39,686 nucleotides of DNA from positions 1 through 39,686 of the forward strand of contig JAKVHY010000047.1 in assembly GCA_023284085.1 (NCBI GenBank). The letters run 5' to 3'. The notes beneath the pieces are model-generated. The model saw only the letters and a program-made list of their open reading frames with translations, was not told the DNA's origin and searched no databases. Of the stretch, positions 34,338 through 39,686 are shown piece by piece. The stretch's first letter is position 1; each line of letters starts with the position of its first letter. The DNA is from Shewanella benthica (GTDB lineage: Bacteria > Pseudomonadota > Gammaproteobacteria > Enterobacterales > Shewanellaceae). Made by a program: the position numbers and the translations under genes.

Positions 34338-35201
34338 TTAGCCTCTACAGTCGAGTAAATGCGACTCTAGGGGCGATATATTTGTCCCTTTAGCGACAAA
34401 GCCTCGCATGTCCTTCGGCAATTTAGCCAGGACCTCTAAGGCTTGATGCTGCAGTTCGAATTGACCGAAAATACAAGCTCCGGTTCCAGTCATTCTAGAC
34501 GGCGCATATTCTATCAGCCAGCCCAAGGTGTTGGCAACTTGAGGGTAGCGTTTAACGACGAAATCTTGGCAATCATTTTTCCATGGGGCACTCATTAAGG
34601 AGTCTATGTCTAACTTAGGAGTGTCGCGGGTAAGTTGTGGGTCTTGGAACACAGCGGCAGTGGAAACATGTACATCGGGTATAAGGATTAAGTACCAATA
34701 TTCTTTCGGTGAAACGGGGATTAGTTTTTCGCCGACACCTTCGGCAAATGCAGATAAACCATTAATAAAAACAGGTACATCGGCACCAAGTTCTAAGCCT
34801 AAGGCCATAAGTTGAGCCTTAGATAATTGAGTGCCCCAGAGTGCATTCAATGCCACTAAAGTGGTGGCAGCGTCGGATGAACCTCCACCTATTCCTCCCC
34901 CCATAGGCAAGCGTTTATCCAGCCAAATTTCAGCGCCCTTTTGGCAATTACAAAATTTTTGCAATGATTTTGCGGCTAAGAGAATTAAGTTATCGCAATC
35001 TGCGACAGCGTTACTCATGTTCGAATGTAACGTTAAATCTGATGATTGGGTGACTCTAATGTCTAAATAATCACAATAATCGACAAATTGAAACAGAGTC
35101 TGTAATTCATGGTAGCCATCATCACGTTGATTATTGATGTGTAAAAAGAGGTTCAGTTTTGCCGGGGCTGGCCAACCTAGTGATACATTTGTGTTCGTCA
35201 T
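34338..35201 (-). CDS. ispE: 4-diphosphocytidyl-2-C-methyl-D-erythritol kinase
   Basis: IspE phosphorylates CDP-methylerythritol in the non-mevalonate isoprenoid pathway. The 287-residue GHMP kinase has PAPAKLNLFL at the N-terminus (K15), the ATP loop PMGGGIGGGSSDAA at 99-112, and the catalytic-type D141 in ELGADVPVFI. It begins directly after the lolB stop, with no gap. Confidence 0.97.
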   Translation of the reverse strand: MTNTNVSLGWPAPAKLNLFLHINNQRDDGYHELQTLFQFVDYCDYLDIRVTQSSDLTLHSNMSNAVADCDNLILLAAKSLQKFCNCQKGAEIWLDKRLPMGGGIGGGSSDAATTLVALNALWGTQLSKAQLMALGLELGADVPVFINGLSAFAEGVGEKLIPVSPKEYWYLILIPDVHVSTAAVFQDPQLTRDTPKLDIDSLMSAPWKNDCQDFVVKRYPQVANTLGWLIEYAPSRMTGTGACIFGQFELQHQALEVLAKLPKDMRGFVAKGTNISPLESHLLDCRG

Positions 35202-35873
35202 CTAGCGTGTGCTCGCATCAATTTCTACATTCTTGTTAATCTGGTTCATCGAGGGGACAAGATCACTATTGGCGAGTGCTTGCCATTCATTCACCTGTAT
35301 TTTGAGTCGCAGACCTACTCTCTTTAATTGCAATAACCTGGGGATCTGAGTGCCACTTTGCTGCTGCCACTTAAGAAACTCTACATGCCATGGTGGGGTC
35401 TCTAATGGCGTAAATAAGCTTACTGGCCTATTCTTTTCATCAAATGAACTGACTTCATCATCTGGCGATACTTGGCCCGTTATCCATAAAGGTAAGGAGT
35501 TGATCGGGATTGACCAACCTGTGACATCGGTTAATAGCTGCTGAGCATCATGGTGCTCATATGTTTTTCCATCAACCTCTAAGCGTGCCATGCCATGTTC
35601 AGTGGTTAAGGACAGAAGAGTCGTGCCAAGCATAGTGGTGAGTTTGAGTTCATTTTTTGTTTGGGTGTGTAGCCAGTATAAGTTAGTGCTTAAATTATCC
35701 TCGAGAGTTTTGACGGCAAGCTTGCCTCGCATCTCCCAAGCGTTGGCCTGAGATACTTTATCGACCTGTATTGGGACCAAGTTTGTCGGAGTAGTGGTAC
35801 ATGCCGATAGCAAACTTAGGCTCAGGAGCACCCAAAGGAGAGGTGTTTTTGTGATATAGCTCAAATTATTCAT
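35202..35873 (-). CDS. lolB: Outer-membrane lipoprotein receptor LolB
   Basis: LolB takes lipoproteins from the periplasmic carrier LolA and inserts them into the outer membrane, and is itself a lipoprotein. The 223-residue protein has a signal with lipobox LSAC (C25), then the LolB domain with WEMRGKLAV and WQQQSGTQIPRLLQLKRVGLRLKI. It heads lolB-ispE-prs and is divergent from hemA. Confidence 0.96.
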   Translation of the reverse strand: MNNLSYITKTPLLWVLLSLSLLSACTTTPTNLVPIQVDKVSQANAWEMRGKLAVKTLEDNLSTNLYWLHTQTKNELKLTTMLGTTLLSLTTEHGMARLEVDGKTYEHHDAQQLLTDVTGWSIPINSLPLWITGQVSPDDEVSSFDEKNRPVSLFTPLETPPWHVEFLKWQQQSGTQIPRLLQLKRVGLRLKIQVNEWQALANSDLVPSMNQINKNVEIDASTR

Positions 35874-36142
35874 CTATGGCTGATAGTGAGGCTCTCTATG
35901 ATACGAAGGCTTGTTAAGAATACCAGCCCTAAATGCGAAATTCGCTGTATGTCTCGTCGCACTTAGGTATCAAACTAGGCCTATGATTATTCTGCGCAGT
36001 GAAAACAGGCAGTTTAAATAGGATAAATGGATAAGAACTGAGATTATTATTCGGTTTTGTTAAGCATATTCTGTTTTTAGTTCATTCAATTAAGTAGAAT
36101 GTCCGACAATAAATGAGATGCCAAGAGATCAAAACGAGTCAG
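35874..36142. promoter_or_regulatory. Divergent lolB / hemA regulatory region
   Basis: These 269 bases must hold promoters for both lolB and hemA. TAGAAT (36095-36100) is a possible -10 for hemA, with a poor -35 (TGTTTT, 36072-36077). I see no gene and no clear operator. Confidence 0.4.
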
Positions 36143-37393
36143 ATGAGCCTTGTAGCAATCGGTATTAATCACAAAACAGCCACGGTTGACCTGCGTGAAA
36201 AGGTCGCGTTTTCACCAGATAAAATTCATGAAGCCATGAAGAGTCTGGCGAAGCATACCAAGACCGGTGAAGCTGTGATAATTTCAACCTGTAACCGTAC
36301 TGAGCTGTATACCAATAACGCAGATGAAGCGGAGGTCGTGCGTTGGCTGGAAGAGTATCACCAACTTTCCCACGAGGAGGTTGAGTCGTGCCTGTACAAA
36401 TACCATGGTCAAGCCGTGGTACAGCACTTGATGCGTGTCTCATCGGGATTAGATTCACTGATCCTTGGAGAGCCGCAAATCTTAGGCCAGGTAAAGCAAT
36501 CTTTTGTGAAGGCAAGAGAAGCTGGAACTGTCGCTATCACTATGGACCGCATGTTTCAGAATACGTTCTCGGTAGCCAAGAGAGTCAGAACTGAAACCGA
36601 GATCGGTGCCGCAGCTGTGTCAGTGGCATTTGCAGCCGTTAGCATGGCAAAGCATATCTTCTCTGCATTGAGCGCGACAAAAGTCCTGCTAATCGGTGCC
36701 GGTGAAACCATTGAACTGGTTGCCAGGCACTTAAAAGATAACGGTGTTGATTCTATGGTGGTGGCAAACCGTACACTCTCACGTGCCGAAGGCATGTGTG
36801 AGGAGTTCGGTGCAACGGCTATCACACTCGAGCAGATCCCTGATTTTCTCGCTCAGGCCGATATCGTGATATCATCTACCGCGAGTCCATTACCGATACT
36901 CGGTAAAGGCATGGTAGAAAAAGCGCTGAAGCAGCGTCGTCATCAACCTATGTTATTGGTTGATATCGCAGTTCCTCGTGATATTGAAGCCGAGGTGGCC
37001 GACCTTGACGATGCTTTCCTCTACACAGTGGATGACCTGCAAAGCATCATAGAACAGAATATGGCCTCAAGAAGAGAGGCTGCCGAGCAAGCTGAGATAA
37101 TTGCAGAAGAAGAGTCACATCTTTTCATGGAGTGGGTCCGCTCATTAGAGTCGGTAGACAGCATCCGTGAGTATCGCAGCCAAAGTATGGCGATAAAAGA
37201 TGAGTTAGTTGAGCGAGCGATCAAAAAATTAGCCCAAGGTGGAGATAGCGAACAACTGCTACTCGAACTCGCCAATAAGTTAACCAATAAATTGATCCAT
37301 GCACCAACTCAAGCCTTGACAGCTGCTAGCCGTCAAGGCGATCTTAATAGCATTGGCCAGCTCAGAACTGCGCTCGGATTAGATAAAAACTAA
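36143..37393 (+). CDS. hemA: Glutamyl-tRNA reductase
   Basis: HemA reduces glutamyl-tRNA to glutamate-1-semialdehyde, the first committed step of haem synthesis. ATG 36143 gives 416 residues starting SLVAIGINHKTA and places the catalytic cysteine at C50 (STCNRTELY), as in E. coli. An ATG ten codons upstream (36113) has no better ribosome site. GAGETIELVARHL marks the NADPH domain. Its substrate is a charged tRNA, and it is followed by prfA and prmC as in E. coli. Confidence 0.97.
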   Translation: MSLVAIGINHKTATVDLREKVAFSPDKIHEAMKSLAKHTKTGEAVIISTCNRTELYTNNADEAEVVRWLEEYHQLSHEEVESCLYKYHGQAVVQHLMRVSSGLDSLILGEPQILGQVKQSFVKAREAGTVAITMDRMFQNTFSVAKRVRTETEIGAAAVSVAFAAVSMAKHIFSALSATKVLLIGAGETIELVARHLKDNGVDSMVVANRTLSRAEGMCEEFGATAITLEQIPDFLAQADIVISSTASPLPILGKGMVEKALKQRRHQPMLLVDIAVPRDIEAEVADLDDAFLYTVDDLQSIIEQNMASRREAAEQAEIIAEEESHLFMEWVRSLESVDSIREYRSQSMAIKDELVERAIKKLAQGGDSEQLLLELANKLTNKLIHAPTQALTAASRQGDLNSIGQLRTALGLDKN

Positions 37394-37406
37394 GGTTAAC
37401 GTTTTA

Positions 37407-38492
37407 ATGAAGGATAGTGTTATCCGCAAGCTTGAAGGCTTGCTTGAGCGTAATGAAGAAGTATTGGCTCTGTTGAGCGATCCCGGCATTATTGCAGATC
37501 AGACGCGCTTTCGTGCGCTCTCGAAAGAATATTCGCAGCTTGAAGATGTCGTTGCAGCTTTTAAAGCATTTCAACAGGCGAGTGAAGATCATGAAGGTGC
37601 CAAAGAGATGTTGGCAGAGAATGATCCCGAGCTCAAAGAGATGGCTCAAGAAGAGTTCAAAGAGACAAAAGCTGTTATTGAAAAGCTTGAAGATGAAATT
37701 CAAATCTTACTGCTTCCTAAAGATCCTAAAGACGATAACAATGCCTTTGTCGAGATCCGCGCCGGCGCGGGTGGCGATGAAGCCGCTATTTTTGCCGGTG
37801 ATCTATACCGCATGTACAGTCGATATTTCGAATCCAATCGTTGGCAGACTGAAATCATGAATGCTAACGAGGGCGAGCATGGCGGCTTTAAAGAGATCAT
37901 CATCAAAGTAAGTGGTGAAGGTGTATACGGTAAGTTGAAGTTCGAGTCCGGCGGACATCGAGTTCAGCGCGTACCAGAAACAGAGTCACAAGGCCGTGTT
38001 CATACCTCAGCATGTACCGTTGTTATTTTGCCTGAAGTTCCTGAAGCTGAAGCCATTGAAATAAATAAGGGCGATCTGAAAGTCGATACTTTCAGAGCAT
38101 CGGGCGCCGGTGGACAGCACGTCAACAAAACAGATTCAGCAATCCGTCTTACTCACATACCATCGGGTATTGTGGTTGAATGCCAAGATCAACGTTCACA
38201 ACATAAGAACCGTGCACAGGCCATGAGCGTGCTCACAGCCCGTATTCAAGCGGTTGAAGATGAGAAGCGTCGTAGCGTCGAAGAGAGCACCCGCCGTAAC
38301 TTAGTCGGTAGTGGCGATCGATCCGAGCGTATTCGTACCTATAACTACCCCCAGGGACGTGTTAGCGATCATCGAATCAACCTCACTCTCTATCGTCTCA
38401 ATGAGATAATGGAAGGTGAATTGGATGCGTTGATCGTTCCCTTGATGCAAGAAAATCAAGCCGATATGTTAGCGGCCTTGTCTGAGGGGTGA
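37407..38492 (+). CDS. prfA: Peptide chain release factor 1
   Basis: RF1 ends translation at UAA and UAG. The 361-residue protein has the codon-recognition PxT (P190, T192) and the GGQ at 235-237 in ASGAGGQHVNKTDSA, the loop that enters the peptidyl-transferase centre. It starts 13 bp after hemA. The next gene methylates Q237. Confidence 0.98.
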   Translation: MKDSVIRKLEGLLERNEEVLALLSDPGIIADQTRFRALSKEYSQLEDVVAAFKAFQQASEDHEGAKEMLAENDPELKEMAQEEFKETKAVIEKLEDEIQILLLPKDPKDDNNAFVEIRAGAGGDEAAIFAGDLYRMYSRYFESNRWQTEIMNANEGEHGGFKEIIIKVSGEGVYGKLKFESGGHRVQRVPETESQGRVHTSACTVVILPEVPEAEAIEINKGDLKVDTFRASGAGGQHVNKTDSAIRLTHIPSGIVVECQDQRSQHKNRAQAMSVLTARIQAVEDEKRRSVEESTRRNLVGSGDRSERIRTYNYPQGRVSDHRINLTLYRLNEIMEGELDALIVPLMQENQADMLAALSEG

Positions 38493-38551
38493 TCCTTTAG
38501 ATCTCCCTTCACTTAACGCGCTTGAATTAAGCATCAAAATAAGGAAATCCC

Positions 38552-39394
38552 TTGCACCTGACTCTAGCTGGAGCCCTAGATTGGGCTTCACCCCAATTGG
38601 TCGATGTCTCAGATACACCTAAGCTTGATGCAGAGGTGATGTTACTACACATCATTCATCAACAGCGTGGTTACTTGTATACCTGGCCCGATGAACGTCT
38701 AACATCGGATCAGGTTGTCGATTACACTAAGATGGTCCAACGCCGTGTGCTGGGTACTCCCATCGCGCATATCGTTGGTGAAAGAGAGTTTTGGTCTCTG
38801 CCTTTCATGGTTAATCCTACGACACTTATTCCGCGTCCGGACACAGAAATTCTGGTCGAAACTGCGTTAAATCTTCCATTAGCAGAAAATGCTCAGGTGT
38901 TGGATTTAGGCACCGGAACCGGCGCTATTGCACTTTCCTTGGCTTATGAGAAAAAAGAGTGGCGGATCACTGCTGTCGATAAGATCATTGAAGCGGTGGC
39001 ACTGGCAAAAGCGAATCGAGAGCATCTCAAGCTGCAACAGGTTGAGATCATCCAGAGTGACTGGTTTGATTCGGTAACCTGTTATGACTTTAATCTCATC
39101 GTCTCTAATCCGCCTTACATCGATGAGACAGATGCACATCTGGATCAAGGTGATGTCAGGTTTGAGCCTCAGAGTGCGCTGACTGCGGGTGAAGCGGGCT
39201 TTGCCGATCTTTATCATATTGCATCGAGTGCTCGAGACTATTTAGCCCCTGGCGGCTATCTTCTACTGGAACATGGCTATCAGCAAGCCATTCCGCTCAG
39301 GAAAAAGATGATTGAGCTTGGCTACGAGAACGTCGCTACTGTTCGAGATTTTGGTAGTAATGACAGATGTACCTTAGGCCGATACCCAAGGTAA
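38552..39394 (+). CDS. prmC: Release factor glutamine methyltransferase
   Basis: PrmC methylates the GGQ glutamine of RF1 and RF2. The 280-residue protein has an N-terminal helical domain, the SAM-binding DLGTGTGAIAL at 118-128, and the catalytic NPPY at 186-189. The start is TTG 38552 with AAGGA six bases upstream. It follows prfA by 59 bp. Confidence 0.97.
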   Translation: MHLTLAGALDWASPQLVDVSDTPKLDAEVMLLHIIHQQRGYLYTWPDERLTSDQVVDYTKMVQRRVLGTPIAHIVGEREFWSLPFMVNPTTLIPRPDTEILVETALNLPLAENAQVLDLGTGTGAIALSLAYEKKEWRITAVDKIIEAVALAKANREHLKLQQVEIIQSDWFDSVTCYDFNLIVSNPPYIDETDAHLDQGDVRFEPQSALTAGEAGFADLYHIASSARDYLAPGGYLLLEHGYQQAIPLRKKMIELGYENVATVRDFGSNDRCTLGRYPR

Positions 39395-39401
39395 TTCTTA
39401 G

Positions 39402-39417
39402 GGCTTCGAATGAAGCC
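39402..39417 (+). terminator. Possible terminator after prmC
   Basis: GGCTTC (39402-39407) pairs with GAAGCC (39412-39417) around GAAT. The downstream T-tract is weak (TGATTACATTT). It lies 8 bp after the prmC stop. Confidence 0.45.
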
Positions 39418-39479
39418 TGATTACATTTATTGAGGGCACTTGGCTGCTTTGTACTTTAGTAGTAGTTTGAAAGTTGCGC

Positions 39480-39600
39480 CTTCATTGTAACTTAACGCCT
39501 GTCCGGCGAGGATTGTGCAGATGCTTCTGCGAACCGCCGCAAGCACTTCCCTGTGGGCTCTGCCAAACATCCTTGTTTTGGAAGCTCGTAGCCGCATATA
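39480..39600. repeat. Gene-free repeat-like segment at the right edge
   Basis: No coding frame is convincing here. The stretch is GC-richer than its surroundings and contains a hairpin at 39563-39581 (CCAAAC with GTTTTGG, one bulge) whose loop ATCCTT is the same as in hairpins at 367-382 and 527-542. It is probably a member of a dispersed repeat. The bases to 39686 show nothing else. Confidence 0.4.
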
Positions 39601-39686
39601 TGGACCTATCCCGTTTGCAAGACATTTGATATCAATTTTGAGAAGAGTTCATTGCACCCATATATTCGGCCTGTTTATGAGGTTAA

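Overview
The window reads as a stretch of gammaproteobacterial core chromosome, most likely Shewanella or a close marine relative in the Alteromonadales. This is inferred from recognised proteins and gene order, not from a database search. Two blocks that lie far apart in Escherichia coli are joined here. One is lip / rod-shape / leuS / lnt-miaB-ubiF. The other is pth-ychF / prs-ispE-lolB / hemA-prfA-prmC. A tRNA cluster equivalent to the E. coli metT operon (Met, Leu-UAG, Gln-UUG) sits inside the second block.

Layout. Bases 1-2040 are decayed accessory DNA: palindromic repeats, a scrap of 5S rRNA 3' end, a broken IS630-type transposase, and a frameshifted secreted GH16-like glycosidase gene that keeps its catalytic motif. 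Next come a single tRNA-Trp with its own promoter and terminator, dps (minus strand) and holD-rimI (plus strand). From 3927 to 18317 nearly everything is on the minus strand and concerns lipoylation and the cell envelope: leuS-lptE-holA-nadD-rsfS-rlmH, then (after a terminator) mrdA-rodA-mltB-rlpA-dacA, ybeD, and lipB-lipA. lipBA has a sigma70-like promoter overlapped by a near-consensus CRP site. ybeL and a dCache-type chemoreceptor follow on the plus strand. Then comes lnt-corC-ybeY-ybeZ-miaB (minus), a small secreted protein of unknown function (minus), and ubiF, pth and ychF (plus).

Bases 30980-32940 hold the tRNA cluster: 2 Met, 3 Gln and 4 Leu genes that look intact. Mixed among them are truncated copies of the tRNA-Leu 5' half, lying exactly 83 bp upstream of three of the four intact Leu genes. 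After the operon terminator there is a further tRNA-Leu pseudogene split by insertions, followed by a second copy of the terminator. This is the most unusual part of the window. The last part is lolB-ispE-prs (minus) divergent from hemA-prfA-prmC (plus), ending in about 290 bases with no gene.

How the genes work together. mrdA, rodA, mltB, rlpA and dacA build and trim side-wall and septal peptidoglycan. lptE, lolB and lnt serve outer-membrane LPS and lipoprotein assembly. lipB and lipA make the lipoyl cofactor. ybeY, rlmH, rsfS, miaB, ychF, pth, prfA, prmC and the tRNAs form a translation and ribosome-maturation set. holA and holD are clamp-loader subunits. I found no defence island, CRISPR array, prophage or biosynthetic cluster.
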